Shown here piece by piece: positions 38,001-49,028 of a stretch of 64,000 nt of DNA. The notes under the pieces are model-generated. The model did not search any database, was not told the origin of the DNA, and saw only the letters and a list, made by a program, of their open reading frames with translations. The DNA lies in the NCBI RefSeq assembly GCF_000320505.1, contig NZ_BAGX02000021.1, positions 25,701 to 89,700 of the forward strand, written 5' to 3'. The stretch comes from Methanobrevibacter boviskoreani JH1 (GTDB lineage: Archaea; Methanobacteriota; Methanobacteria; Methanobacteriales; Methanobacteriaceae). The position numbers and the translations under genes were made by a program. Position 1 is the stretch's first letter, and every line of letters begins with the position of its first letter.

Positions 38001-41000
38001 TTTTAATTTGTTCATCATAGACTATATCACTACTTTCACAGTTATTTCAATCCCATAATGGTCTTATTTTAATTTATATGAAAGTAAACATGATAAATAA
38101 AAAATAAATATTTCAATCCCATAATGGTCTTATTTTAATTGGCAGTAATGGAACAGCACCATCAGACTTGGTAACATTTCAATCCCATAATGGTCTTATT
38201 TTAATCAGCTAAAAGAAATGAATAATACTGGTAACCTTATTGTATTTCAATCCCATAATGGTCTTATTTTAATTTGGATTTGGTCTATGAGACATACAAA
38301 TTGAAGAATATTTCAATCCCATAATGGTCTTATTTTAATTAAAAACAATTAATATATAAACCGTCGTTTAATATAATTTCAATCCCATAATGGTCTTATT
38401 TTAATTGCAATATAAGCATCCTTCATAGCCTGATTGGATATTCATTTCAATCCCATAATGGTCTTATTTTAATAAGTCTTAGGAAGGTATAATAATAAAG
38501 CAGCAAGTATATTTCAATCCCATAATGGTCTTATTTTAATTAGGATTTAAATAAATTACTTAAATCCATACTAATTATTTCAATCCCATAATGGTCTTAT
38601 TTTAATATCTGCATCTTTAAATTCAGAACCAGTAACAAAAACATTTCAATCCCATAATGGTCTTATTTTAATTGGGGTCACCCATAGCATACTCTATTGT
38701 AAGGTAATTTCAATCCCATAATGGTCTTATTTTAATTTTTACTTGATTATATCCATTTGTAACTGTATATTCATTTCAATCCCATAATGGTCTTATTTTA
38801 ATCTGCAACAGTCAAAACACCTATACAGGTCCTTCATTGTAAATTTCAATCCCATAATGGTCTTATTTTAATTTCACTAATGTGGGACCACTGAGACTGT
38901 ATATTTCCATTTCAATCCCATAATGGTCTTATTTTAATCATTGTTTTGCTTTTCTTCACCACCAGTAAGGTATCTATTTCAATCCCATAATGGTCTTATT
39001 TTAATAGGAGTTGCAAAACCGAATATATTACTGCAACCATAATTTCAATCCCATAATGGTCTTATTTTAATAATCATAAACTTGATGATCTAAAAAAGTA
39101 ATTTATAAATTTCAATCCCATAATGGTCTTATTTTAATCTTAATGCGGGTATTACTGAGGCTACATTCTGGAACATTTCAATCCCATAATGGTCTTATTT
39201 TAATATCTATGTCATCGAATGTACGAACATAATCTTTAGATTTCAATCCCATAATGGTCTTATTTTAATTCGACAATGTGTTGAACGGTTTCCACTTCAT
39301 ACCACATTTCAATCCCATAATGGTCTTATTTTAATCTCATACACTTATAGGAAGGCACTTGATAATGTCCATTTCAATCCCATAATGGTCTTATTTTAAT
39401 AAAAGGGCACAGGTTGAACAGATACAGCTTAACAGATTTCAATCCCATAATGGTCTTATTTTAATTAATCTTATGATCTAACTTGCAAGGTAGGATGAGA
39501 TTTCAATCCCATAATGGTCTTATTTTAATCATCCGCCTTGTTGTTGACATTGATGAATTGTTTCTATTTCAATCCCATAATGGTCTTATTTTAATTAGAT
39601 GAGAATAATAAAGCATTAAAACCATTTATTAATTTCAATCCCATAATGGTCTTATTTTAATCAGGCACATCTGATGTGTGCATTATGTAATGCCGTATTT
39701 CAATCCCATAATGGTCTTATTTTAATTAATTTAAGGTTGAATTTGTTAGTTGGAATATTTGAATTTCAATCCCATAATGGTCTTATTTTAATTTTCTAAA
39801 CTAATGTTATGGGGGTGAAAAGAATGAATTTCAATCCCATAATGGTCTTATTTTAATTGTCGACTGTGTATGTGTCCTTGATTGTTACTTTCCATTTCAA
39901 TCCCATAATGGTCTTATTTTAATGATAATATTAAATAATAAGATAACTAAAATTAGTATATTTCAATCCCATAATGGTCTTATTTTAATTGGATAATCAC
40001 AGATGCTACTAATGACTTTATATTATTCTAATTTCAATCCCATAATGGTCTTATTTTAATCATTTTTTCATATGTTTCCGATTATCTTTAAGATATATTT
40101 CAATCCCATAATGGTCTTATTTTAATACATCTGCAAACTAAAAGCATTACTAATGAAAACATATTTCAATCCCATAATGGTCTTATTTTAATTTGAATAT
40201 AATGCTCCCGAAACACAAGTATATAATGATTTCAATCCCATAATGGTCTTATTTTAATTTGGTGTATATTGAATATTGTCTATTCCCAAGAACCGTATTT
40301 CAATCCCATAATGGTCTTATTTTAATCTCAAAGGTAATATCATAACTATAAACCAATTCTGATATTTCAATCCCATAATGGTCTTATTTTAATCTGAATC
40401 ATGGTATTGATAATCAACTCCTTTTGGTATTTCAATCCCATAATGGTCTTATTTTAATAAGTTAACCTTTAACGATTTACTTCGTTCACAGATATATTTC
40501 AATCCCATAATGGTCTTATTTTAATATAGTTTACAGGAACATGGGTAGAGTTAGTGTAGAAATTTCAATCCCATAATGGTCTTATTTTAATTATTCTTTT
40601 ATTGTTTTCATAAATCGCCCTTATACTATTTCAATCCCATAATGGTCTTATTTTAATTTTGTTTTTCTATTATCATTGGTATGCTTTGACCTTATTTCAA
40701 TCCCATAATGGTCTTATTTTAATTTTAATTACTATGAATTATATGAAGAACCTATAAGATTTCAATCCCATAATGGTCTTATTTTAATTTGATCCGTTGA
40801 ACATGCAGCATATTATATATAATTATTTCAATCCCATAATGGTCTTATTTTAATTTGAGGAAATATTGAATAGGGAAAGAGATAAACTTCAATTTCAATC
40901 CCATAATGGTCTTATTTTAATAAACAATCATTTTTAGACCCATGATATAGAAAGAACATTTCAATCCCATAATGGTCTTATTTTAATCTGAAGATTCATA

Positions 41001-41647
41001 TTATCAAAAAGTCTCCCTTTACTATTTCAATCCCATAATGGTCTTATTTTAATAGTAAATCTACACAGAAGTCATATGTTTTTCTATGATTTCAATCCCA
41101 TAATGGTCTTATTTTAATGAAACCATGGGATAAATCTGTTGAGATTAGGAATAAATTTCAATCCCATAATGGTCTTATTTTAATTTTAGCAAAAAATAAA
41201 TCAATCTCAAGACTAGTAACATTTCAATCCCATAATGGTCTTATTTTAATTATACACTACTGTATACAAAATTACAGAATTATATAATTTCAATCCCATA
41301 ATGGTCTTATTTTAATATTATTCTGTTGATTCTTTCATCTGCAACTTTTGAGGTATTTCAATCCCATAATGGTCTTATTTTAATACAATATCACTTAGAT
41401 TAAAGATACAGTTTAAGTCGATTTCAATCCCATAATGGTCTTATTTTAATCATCTATGATGGCTCATGGAGTGGGGCATTAAGCACATTTCAATCCCATA
41501 ATGGTCTTATTTTAATTCATACTGGAGAATTAGAAGTAAATAACAAAATCATATTTCAATCCCATAATGGTCTTATTTTAATATATTAATGAATATTGGA
41601 GAAACACGGAGAGAATAATTTCAATCCCATAATGGTCTTATTTTAAT
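32030..41647 (-). CRISPR. Type I-B CRISPR array, about 146 repeats and 145 spacers
   Basis: A 30-bp repeat (plus strand ATTTCAATCCCATAATGGTC followed by TTATTTTAAT) recurs every 66-67 bp; by hand count there are 146 copies. Spacers are mostly 35-38 nt; one (39990-40030) is 41 nt. On the minus strand the repeat ends GGGATTGAAAT, giving the usual 8-nt 5' handle ATTGAAAT, so transcription runs leftward and the leader lies right of 41647. Repeats are identical except three near the old end (32358, 32424, 32558), which read GGTTTT instead of GGTCTT. Decay at the low-coordinate end supports this orientation. Cas6 of the adjacent operon should process the transcript. Confidence 0.97.
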
Positions 41648-42259
41648 AGGCTGGAAATTTTCTTAAAATTTATTATTTCCAATTAATTATTGTTCTTTTA
41701 ATAACTTAAAATTTTTGAATATTAAAATAGAATTTATTTTATATAGATTAAAATATTTGATATTAGTTTTTAATTTTTGTTTAATAGTCTTAAGATTGAT
41801 TATTTAATTTTTTATCCATTATTTATGAGATATTTAATTATAAATGTTTAAACATTCTTTTTTTATAAATTTTGTACATTTTTTTAATTTTATGTTTTTT
41901 TTATTTTATATCATTATATATAGATTAACAGTTTTTTTATTAAGATCTTAACATAAAAAAGATTATTTAAAATTTAGGGAAATACTTAAAAAAGAGTATA
42001 TTATTATTTCTATTAACTTGTTTAAATATAATTTATTAAAATTAGAAAATAAATGTTATGTATAATAAGAACCTATTTTGAGTTAATATATTTTTTTAAA
42101 ATCTAAAATTGAAATTTAGTATAAAAATATATTAAAATAAATAATATTTTCCATTATTTTGAAAATATGGTTAAAAGATTAAGGATTAATTTAAATACTA
42201 AATTAAATTATCTATTACTTTAGATTAAAGTTTTAATTTCATAAAAAATTTAACTAAAA
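41648..42259 (-). promoter_or_regulatory. CRISPR leader and promoter region
   Basis: About 610 bases of very AT-rich, gene-free DNA on the leader side of the array and downstream of the second cas1. On the minus strand a TATA-like TATATAAAA (plus-strand 41737-41745) lies about 90 bases before the first repeat. The part touching the first repeat (AGGCTGGAAATTTTC, 41648-41662) is locally less AT-rich and may be the integration anchor. Confidence 0.6.
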
Positions 42260-43267
42260 TCACCATCGTCTGTAAAATCCTGTGTACTCTTTAACCTGTC
42301 CTGTTAGATATTTGGTAAGTAATCTTGCTTGGTATAATAGGATATCCTGATAGGCTATTTTTTTATTATTGAATTCAATTTTAGATTCAAATTTTTTATA
42401 TATTCCAGAAATGAGTGTTTTTTTAGCTTTATCTCCAATTCTAATATTGCCTTCATAGAATTCAAAATCATCTATACTAAGTTGGTTTTTATTAATTATG
42501 GATAGCACTGTTTTGTCCACTATTTGTTGTCTGAATTCCTCCATTAAATCAAATACTAAGCTTACTCTCCCATATCGCTCGGAATGTAGGAATCCACAAT
42601 ATGGATCAAGACCAACATTATAGATTGCTTTCCAAACAGTACTCTGTAAGATTGCATAACCATAGTTTAGAAGTGAATTTACCGGATCTTGTGCTCCTCT
42701 ACCACTTCTTAAAATAAAACCCCAATCATCATTTATTATATAAGAGATTCCTTTCCAATATTCTGAAGAGGCATGACCTTCATAACCTAAGATACTTGAT
42801 CTAATATTGCCGATTTTATCCACTTTCAAATCTTTTAGTCTTTGAAGTTCTATATTTAGATTATTTTTTATGTCAAGTAAATATTCATCATTATCTCTTG
42901 ATTTGGCTATTGTTCCAAGTACTGCTTTTTGATTTTCTATTTTGCTTATTATGAATTCCTTAGCTATTTGGCCACTTCTTTTATCAAGTAGGGAATAATA
43001 TTGCTCCTTTTTTATAATGACATTTTTCTTTTCAGGAGGAGACAATCTATAATCTACCTCCCCTTTCCAATTTATAGAAACACAGTCAATATCATATTCT
43101 GAAAGAAGGCTTAATGCATCAAATGTAATGGAACCTTTACCAGTAAATAGTATTTGGGATATGTCCTTGGCTCTAAAATATTTGATTTCTTTATTATTTT
43201 CTTTAATAATAATCTGATTATCCCTTTTGCTTACTGATTTGCCAAAACCATCTATAACCAATCTCAT
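42260..43267 (-). CDS. cas1: Second Cas1, from a different CRISPR subtype
   Basis: 335 residues, only distantly like the I-B Cas1. Catalytic positions are intact: Glu in [11 protein letters not shown], His in [11 protein letters not shown] and the acidic set in [18 protein letters not shown]. The start ATG follows AGGTG within the former tail of cas2. With the adjacent cas2 and a two-repeat array of different sequence, it forms a second adaptation module without effector genes in the window. It may come from a lost type III or other type I locus; the subtype cannot be fixed from sequence alone. Confidence 0.9.
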   Translation of the reverse strand: MRLVIDGFGKSVSKRDNQIIIKENNKEIKYFRAKDISQILFTGKGSITFDALSLLSEYDIDCVSINWKGEVDYRLSPPEKKNVIIKKEQYYSLLDKRSGQIAKEFIISKIENQKAVLGTIAKSRDNDEYLLDIKNNLNIELQRLKDLKVDKIGNIRSSILGYEGHASSEYWKGISYIINDDWGFILRSGRGAQDPVNSLLNYGYAILQSTVWKAIYNVGLDPYCGFLHSERYGRVSLVFDLMEEFRQQIVDKTVLSIINKNQLSIDDFEFYEGNIRIGDKAKKTLISGIYKKFESKIEFNNKKIAYQDILLYQARLLTKYLTGQVKEYTGFYRRW

Positions 43268-43315
43268 AATAACACCTTTAAAATATCATAAAGCTCTCCT
43301 TTTTAGGCAGGTCAA

Positions 43316-43412
43316 GATCACCTTCAATAAAAATAGAATCCTTACCAGAAGCTCGTTGTCTGAAGCTATTTTCAAAAGCGAGGATCACCTTCAATAAAAA
43401 TAGAATCCTTAC
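43316..43412 (-). repeat. 30-bp target duplication flanking a 37-bp insert inside the second cas2
   Basis: GATCACCTTCAATAAAAATA followed by GAATCCTTAC occurs at 43316-43345 and again, exactly, at 43383-43412. Bases on either side differ between copies, so the duplication is exactly 30 bp. The 37 bases between (43346-43382) are unrelated to cas2. Removing one copy plus the 37 bases restores a full-length Cas2 ending KDSIFIEGDLDLPKKESF. The dimensions equal one repeat-spacer unit of the neighbouring type I-B array. Confidence 0.85.
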
Positions 43413-43620
43413 AGGTTTCACAAACAGGTATCATCATAATACTGTCATTATCGGATGAAAGATATAATTCAAAATCATTAATAAGTTCTAATCTTTCATC
43501 AATATCTAAAAAACCAGAAAAAACAGATTTTTGAACTCTTATAAGTCCATAGTATCGTAATTTATTTATAAAATGAGTACGACTTAAGTTTTCAGAGATA
43601 TCGTACATTACAAAAACCAT
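43372..43620 (-). CDS. cas2: Second Cas2, C-terminus replaced by an insertion
   Basis: 82 residues in the present frame: VFVMYDISENLSRTHFINKL with the conserved Asp of strand 1, then YYGLIRVQKSVFSGFL typical of Cas2. After CKDSIFIEGD the sequence becomes PRF and stop, because a 67-bp insertion (a 37-bp insert and a 30-bp target duplication) interrupts the gene. The original end, [15 protein letters not shown], is still readable beyond the insertion, just before the cas1 ribosome binding site. The last beta strand of Cas2 contacts Cas1, so the complex may be impaired. The ATG is preceded by GGGGGA. Confidence 0.85.
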   Translation of the reverse strand: MVFVMYDISENLSRTHFINKLRYYGLIRVQKSVFSGFLDIDERLELINDFELYLSSDNDSIMMIPVCETCKDSIFIEGDPRF

Positions 43621-43680
43621 AATTTTAAATTCCCCCTAAAATTTAAAATGTATAAAAAGTAATTAAAAATATAAAATTTT

Positions 43681-43850
43681 TCAATCTTATTGTTTGCAAT
43701 AGAACCGGAGTAATTATCATCATGAGTCCTTACCAGTGTAGCAATCCTTGTTTTATTAGATTATGTTTTGCAATACAAAAATTAGAAAACCGAGTTGATA
43801 ATATATGAAATAGTCGCAATCCTTGTTTTATTAGATTATGTTTTGCAATA
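43681..43850 (-). CRISPR. Mini CRISPR array with a different 35-bp repeat
   Basis: Two identical 35-bp repeats (GCAATCCTTGTTTTATTAGA followed by TTATGTTTTGCAATA) lie at 43741-43775 and 43816-43850, 75 bases apart. A shortened copy at 43681-43701 (TCAATCTTATTGTTTGCAAT and A) has an internal deletion. The spacers are 39 and 40 nt. The repeat is unrelated to that of the large array and adjoins the second cas1-cas2, so the two form a separate, probably decaying locus. Strand is uncertain. Confidence 0.75.
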
Positions 43851-44806
43851 GTCAAAAAATTTTCTTGAAAGTACCCTTTAGAGAATGTAAAATCCTTCTT
43901 TTTTCAGATTTTTGTGCAAGTCTTCTAAAAGTACCTCTGTTTATAAAGTATTGCACAATTTATATAAAAAGATTTCTATTTAAATATGAAGATATTATTT
44001 ATTTAAATTTAGACTAATTAAAAAAATAATAAATGTTTTAGATAATTGAGTAAAATTACCACGTTAAATTTAATTTAAATCAATTAAATTAAAATAAATT
44101 TTGTAATAAAAATTAAATAAAAAGTATTAAAACATAAAAATTGCTGAGACTTGCACAATTAATATCTATTCTTCATTAAGTTAAATAAGGATAGTTAAAC
44201 TATTAAATTAAAAATAAATAGTTATTTGTCTTTTAAATTTTCAATTTGTAGAAAATTATAAAAATTTTTTAAATATTTTAAGAAATTATTAGATCTATTA
44301 AATATTAAAAAAATAATTATTTTAATTGGCATGGATTAAAATGATTCTAATTTAATCTTTATATTTAGATTAAAGAAAATTTTTAAAATTATATTTATTT
44401 TAATTTTAATTGAAGTTTCATCGATTTTTACACTTGAAATACTGATTAAAATATGGGGTATCGTAGAATTTTTTTAATATTTTTTTTATAATTCTAAAAT
44501 TTTCTTCTAATTATTTTTACTTTTATATTTTTTAATTTTTTTTTAATTTTACTTTTAAATTATAAAATAAGTTAATTTTCAATCAGGTTTAAAGATTGAG
44601 TTTAATAAAAAATCTGTCTGATAATAGAAAATTTTTATTTTAAAAATGGTTTTATATTTTAAGTGAAAAATTGAATTTTGAAGAAGTTCAAGCTTAAAAT
44701 AAGAAGAAAGTTAGTTAATTTAATTCTAAATTAACTATTAATTTATCTAAAACATTTAATTTTAAAATTTAATACATAAATCTATTTAATGTTATATTTT
44801 ACTAAA
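43851..44806. other. Gene-free AT-rich region with a separated 12-bp inverted repeat
   Basis: Nearly 1 kb without a supported gene between the mini array and leuS. TTGTGCAAGTCT at 43912-43923 is exactly complementary to AGACTTGCACAA at 44147-44158. AAAGTACC is repeated at about 43869 and 43929. No transposase or RNA gene is recognisable. The right half is poly-A/T and presumably includes the leuS terminator. Confidence 0.4.
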
Positions 44807-47674
44807 CTACTCAATAAATATAGCTGGCTTATATGGCATTGCATTACGGGCCTTGTTCTGTGGATCATAGGAGTCGTCGGTATGGATGACTATCTCACTA
44901 CCACATTCCTCTTCCATATATGCTTTGCCGTCTTCAAAGATTGACTCCTCATCAATCTTTCCAACATATGGGGTTTTGGTTATCTCACGGCTAATCTTTT
45001 TAGCGTTTTGAGCTATTGCTTTTTTATCGGAGTAGATATTTGCTTTGATGGCCCTTCCCATGATCTGACCAATGTCAGGTTTTCCAACCTCTGAAGCTAT
45101 TTTATATAAATCCCATTTCCAGTCCGGTGCAAGGTATAGGTGGATTTTACTTACATCTGTATCGACCATCTTTTCAATCTCTGTAATATCATGTACAGCA
45201 TTCTGGATAAGTGCCTCGGAGGTGCTGATCTCGTCACTGATTAGGGACTCGTCATATTCCGGCCAGGATGCCTCTGATACAAAGCCCTCACCGCCATAGG
45301 TGGACCATAATTCCTCACAGGTATGTGGTGTAAATGGTGCAAGTAACCTGATCCAATTGTCCAGAAGTGTGGATAATACATAGATAACACCCTCATCACC
45401 ATTATCGATAATGTGTTTTACCCTGTATAGGTAGTGGTCCACATCCTTTTTAAGTAAGAATAATGCTTCCTGTGATGCCTTTCTTGTCTGGAACACCTCA
45501 AGTGCCTCTGTTGCATTCTTGATATGTTTGTTTAATTGGCCTATCATCCATTTATCAATATTCCTTGTAAGCTCCACTTCCTTAATGTCAGATAGATTGA
45601 GGTTTCCACCTGCAACCTCATCTACTTTGGATGTAAATTCCCTAAACCATTGGAGTCTTCTTTGAGTACCTTTTACTTCCTTTTCCCTCCAGTCGAAATC
45701 CTGCCATGGTTCTGCTGAACTCATGAGGAACAATCTTACTACATCTGCAGAGTATTGGTCTATTGCATCGTTAAGTAATATTACATTACCTTTGGAGGAG
45801 GACATCTTGTTTCCCTCAAGAAGACCCATACCAAATACAACGGTACCCTTAGGCCATTTGTCCCTAGGGAATATTGCAGAGTGTGCAAACATCAGGAAGC
45901 TTAAATGGTTTCCAACAAGGTCCTTTGCAGATAATCTCCAGTCAAGAGGATACCAGTAGTTGAACTCATTCTGGATTTTACTTACGGTCTCACTGTCGAC
46001 CTTGATGTCATCGGAGTCAATGTCCAGGAACACCTTATTAAAGAATGCCTCATTTAGAAGTTCAGGGTCCATATCCTTTAGGTATTTAGCTATTGTATAG
46101 TAGGACATATACATTGTTGAATCTGTAAGTGGTTCAAACAGCCATTTTTTATCCCATGGTACACGGGTTCCAAGACCTACCCTTCTGGAACATGCCCAGT
46201 CATCTAGCCAGTCAATATAATAGTTGAAGTTTGACTTAACCTCAGATGGAATAATGGTTTCCCCATCAAGAACCTCATGGGCCTTTCCTTTCCACTCCTT
46301 ATCGGAGTATTTCATAAACCATTGGTCATCCAATATCTTTACAACACAGCGGTGACCGCAACGGCAGATAACAGGTCTTTCTGCAAAGTCATAGATAATG
46401 TCCGCATATCCTTCTTCTATTAAATCATCTCTAACCTCATCCCTTACATATGCAACTCTCTTACCACCATACTTAGGTATGTGGTCACTTACATAACCTT
46501 TACTGTGTTCTGTCTTATATAATTCCTCGGTTGCATCATGTAACTTGGGATCGTCCTGGTTTTCAATGCCTAGTTTTTCAATGGTTTCCTTTGCAGGGAT
46601 TGGGCCATAACCTTTAACGGTTACGACATTTCTAGGTTCGGCCTTTAGGACAGCTTCCTCAAGTCCATATTCCTTGATTAATTCCGCGTTGTTCTTTAAA
46701 TCACGAAGTGCGATATAATCTGCAGGTGCATCAGCAGGTTCTGAGAATACCACTCCGCTTCCATATTCTGCATCTACAAAGCTTGCAGGGAATACTGGAA
46801 TCTCTTCACCTGTTACGGGGTTTTTGGAGATTTTACCAATGATTTCTTTAGGGTCGATATCTCCTAGGATCTTTAAATCCTTCTGGTTTGAGATGTTGTA
46901 GTATGCATCATCGGACATTATCCATTTCTCACCTTCTGATCTGCCTTTCTCAACTTCAACTAGAATATAGTGGACCTCAGGATTTAACCAGATATTGGTT
47001 GCACCGAAGATGGTCTCAGGTCTTAGGGTACCGGTTACAAGGAATTTGTCCTCAAGCGGGAATTTTAGAAGTGTAAGTTCATTAACACCAATACCTTCCC
47101 CTTCAAGAAGGTCATGGTCTCCAACAGGGTTCTCGTCATGTGGACAGTATTTTACAGGGTGTTCCCCCTGTATGATTAAGCCTTTGCTTTTAAGTGTTTT
47201 CATCTGCCATGTGACAAATTTCTGGAAGGTAGGGTCGATGGTTCTAAATTCCCTTCTCCAGTCAATGGTATAACCCATCTTGCTCATAACATCATGATAT
47301 TCACTTGAGAAGTATTTTACAATATTGATAGGATCCGCCAATTTTGGAAGTGTTTCCTTAGGTACCTTATGTACGTTTTCATATAAGTCTAGGGTCCATT
47401 GATCCTTGTTTTTAATCCTGTCTGCAATTCCAATAACAGGAGCTCCAGTTACATGCCAACCCATTGGGAATAGAACATTATAACCCTCCATTCTTTTAAA
47501 TCTCGCATAGACATCTGGAACGGTATATGTTCTTCCATGTCCCACATGCATTGCACCACTTGGATATGGGAAAGCTACTGTAATATACATTTTCTTCTTA
47601 TCATTTGGATTTGATTCAAATAGCTTTGCATCTTCCCATTTCTTCTGCCATTTTTTCTCAATATTCTCTGACAC
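44807..47674 (-). CDS. leuS: Leucyl-tRNA synthetase, archaeal type
   Basis: 955 residues, the normal length for archaeal/eukaryotic-type LeuRS. The class I signatures are intact: HVGH at 43-46 in [13 protein letters not shown] and KMSSS at about 623-627. The large editing domain ([14 protein letters not shown], threonine-rich) is inserted as expected. It charges tRNA-Leu in the cytoplasm. The start is GTG 47674, with GGTGAT 7-12 bases upstream. It is transcribed alone. Confidence 0.95.
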   Translation of the reverse strand: MSENIEKKWQKKWEDAKLFESNPNDKKKMYITVAFPYPSGAMHVGHGRTYTVPDVYARFKRMEGYNVLFPMGWHVTGAPVIGIADRIKNKDQWTLDLYENVHKVPKETLPKLADPINIVKYFSSEYHDVMSKMGYTIDWRREFRTIDPTFQKFVTWQMKTLKSKGLIIQGEHPVKYCPHDENPVGDHDLLEGEGIGVNELTLLKFPLEDKFLVTGTLRPETIFGATNIWLNPEVHYILVEVEKGRSEGEKWIMSDDAYYNISNQKDLKILGDIDPKEIIGKISKNPVTGEEIPVFPASFVDAEYGSGVVFSEPADAPADYIALRDLKNNAELIKEYGLEEAVLKAEPRNVVTVKGYGPIPAKETIEKLGIENQDDPKLHDATEELYKTEHSKGYVSDHIPKYGGKRVAYVRDEVRDDLIEEGYADIIYDFAERPVICRCGHRCVVKILDDQWFMKYSDKEWKGKAHEVLDGETIIPSEVKSNFNYYIDWLDDWACSRRVGLGTRVPWDKKWLFEPLTDSTMYMSYYTIAKYLKDMDPELLNEAFFNKVFLDIDSDDIKVDSETVSKIQNEFNYWYPLDWRLSAKDLVGNHLSFLMFAHSAIFPRDKWPKGTVVFGMGLLEGNKMSSSKGNVILLNDAIDQYSADVVRLFLMSSAEPWQDFDWREKEVKGTQRRLQWFREFTSKVDEVAGGNLNLSDIKEVELTRNIDKWMIGQLNKHIKNATEALEVFQTRKASQEALFLLKKDVDHYLYRVKHIIDNGDEGVIYVLSTLLDNWIRLLAPFTPHTCEELWSTYGGEGFVSEASWPEYDESLISDEISTSEALIQNAVHDITEIEKMVDTDVSKIHLYLAPDWKWDLYKIASEVGKPDIGQIMGRAIKANIYSDKKAIAQNAKKISREITKTPYVGKIDEESIFEDGKAYMEEECGSEIVIHTDDSYDPQNKARNAMPYKPAIFIE

Positions 47675-47859
47675 TAAATCACCATTATTCTATCTTTTTA
47701 AAGTTAAGTACGTAATATTAAAAATTGACCTATAAAATAAGCTAATTTTATCTAAATAAATATAAACACAATTTTTAACCAAAGATTTAACAGATAAATC
47801 ATCTGTTCCTTGGTTAATTTTTCTTAAAATAATCTTTTTTTATAAAAAAATAACAAGGT

Positions 47860-48672
47860 TTAAATCTTAAAATCGGATACCTTAGGAGATTCCGGAACCT
47901 CTATCTTATGACGGCTATTTATTACTTTATTTCTAATTAGATTGATTGTATCGTCACTAATGTTAAGACTGTCTCTTATTGTCTTGTTGTCCAAATTCTT
48001 ATCAATAGCCATATATAAGAGCTTATCTAAAAGTTCATAACTTAAACCTATCTCATCCTCATCAGTCTGGCCAGGCCATAATCCTGCCCTTGGAGGCTTT
48101 ACAATGATCTCCTCTGGAATTTTCCATGCTCTTGCAAGTGATCTTAACTGTGTTTTATATATGTCTCCAATAGGCTCCATATCACAACCGCCATCACCAT
48201 ATTTTGTGAAGTATCCAATGTAAAGCTCGCTTTTATTTCCAGTACCTACAACCAATGAATTTCTTAGGTTAGCATAATAGTATAGTAAACACATTCTGAT
48301 TCTTGCCTTGAGATTTCCATCTGCAAGCTGTACAGCATCGTCACTGTATTTACCGTCTCTATGTGCCATCTTTATAAACTCATCTGAGATACTGTCAATA
48401 TTGACCTCTTTATACTTTATATCCAGGAGTCTTGCCATTAATCTTGCATGGTCTGTATCTTCTTTCGGTGTTGTTGATGAATACATGTGTATTCCAAAAA
48501 CGTTTTCACATCCAATAGCCTCAACAGATAAGTATGCTGAAACAGTGGAGTCTATACCTCCACTTAAACCTATAACTATACCATCACAATTTGCCTTTGA
48601 TACCTTGTCTTGTATAAATAAGCAAATTTCCTCATTTACTTTCTCTTCATCTAGCTTAGGTAATGTATACAT
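47860..48672 (-). CDS. nadE: NAD synthetase, ammonia-dependent
   Basis: 270 residues from ATG 48672; the GTG at 48681 overlaps the TGTGATT binding site. The PP-loop ATP motif GLSGGIDSTVSAYL activates nicotinic acid adenine dinucleotide, which is then amidated to NAD. KSELYIGYFTKYGDGGCDMEPIGDIYKTQ is the substrate-binding region typical of NadE. There is no glutaminase domain, so free ammonia is the nitrogen source. Confidence 0.93.
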   Translation of the reverse strand: MYTLPKLDEEKVNEEICLFIQDKVSKANCDGIVIGLSGGIDSTVSAYLSVEAIGCENVFGIHMYSSTTPKEDTDHARLMARLLDIKYKEVNIDSISDEFIKMAHRDGKYSDDAVQLADGNLKARIRMCLLYYYANLRNSLVVGTGNKSELYIGYFTKYGDGGCDMEPIGDIYKTQLRSLARAWKIPEEIIVKPPRAGLWPGQTDEDEIGLSYELLDKLLYMAIDKNLDNKTIRDSLNISDDTINLIRNKVINSRHKIEVPESPKVSDFKI

Positions 48673-49028
48673 GAAAATCACATATTCAGTATTTTTTTTT
48701 ATAAAAATATATTAATGTATTATATATTGTTTTTAATTTATTTAAAATTATTTTATAATAGTGATTTTTTATATGTGATAGTCTGATAATCTAGAATGAT
48801 TTTTTAAAAATTAATCAGGGATTCTTAAAAATGGTATTTATAAGGGGTTTTAAAATTAAATAGTGAAAAATAGTTAAAATTTAATTTCTTTTAATTACTG
48901 TTTGGATAAATCGTCATATGTTAATAAAAATGATTTTTTACTTTTTTCAAGTTTTTTTTAAACATTCAAATTCCATTTATCTGTATTATTTTTATTCTGT
49001 TTTTTAATGATTTATTATATGGATATCA
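48673..49028. other. AT-rich intergenic region upstream of nadE
   Basis: No gene is visible. It holds the nadE promoter on the minus strand and the T-rich end of the DUF2115 transcript. Nothing else is recognisable. Confidence 0.35.

Noticed and set aside
43316..43412. Ordinary tandem duplication as the explanation of the cas2 repeat
   Set aside because: The 37 bases between the copies are not related to the cas2 sequence beside either copy, and removing exactly one copy plus the 37 bases restores the gene. A tandem duplication would copy neighbouring sequence.
43681..43850. Mini array as a displaced part of the large array
   Set aside because: The 35-bp repeat and 39-40 nt spacers are different in sequence and length from the 30-bp repeat and about 36-nt spacers.
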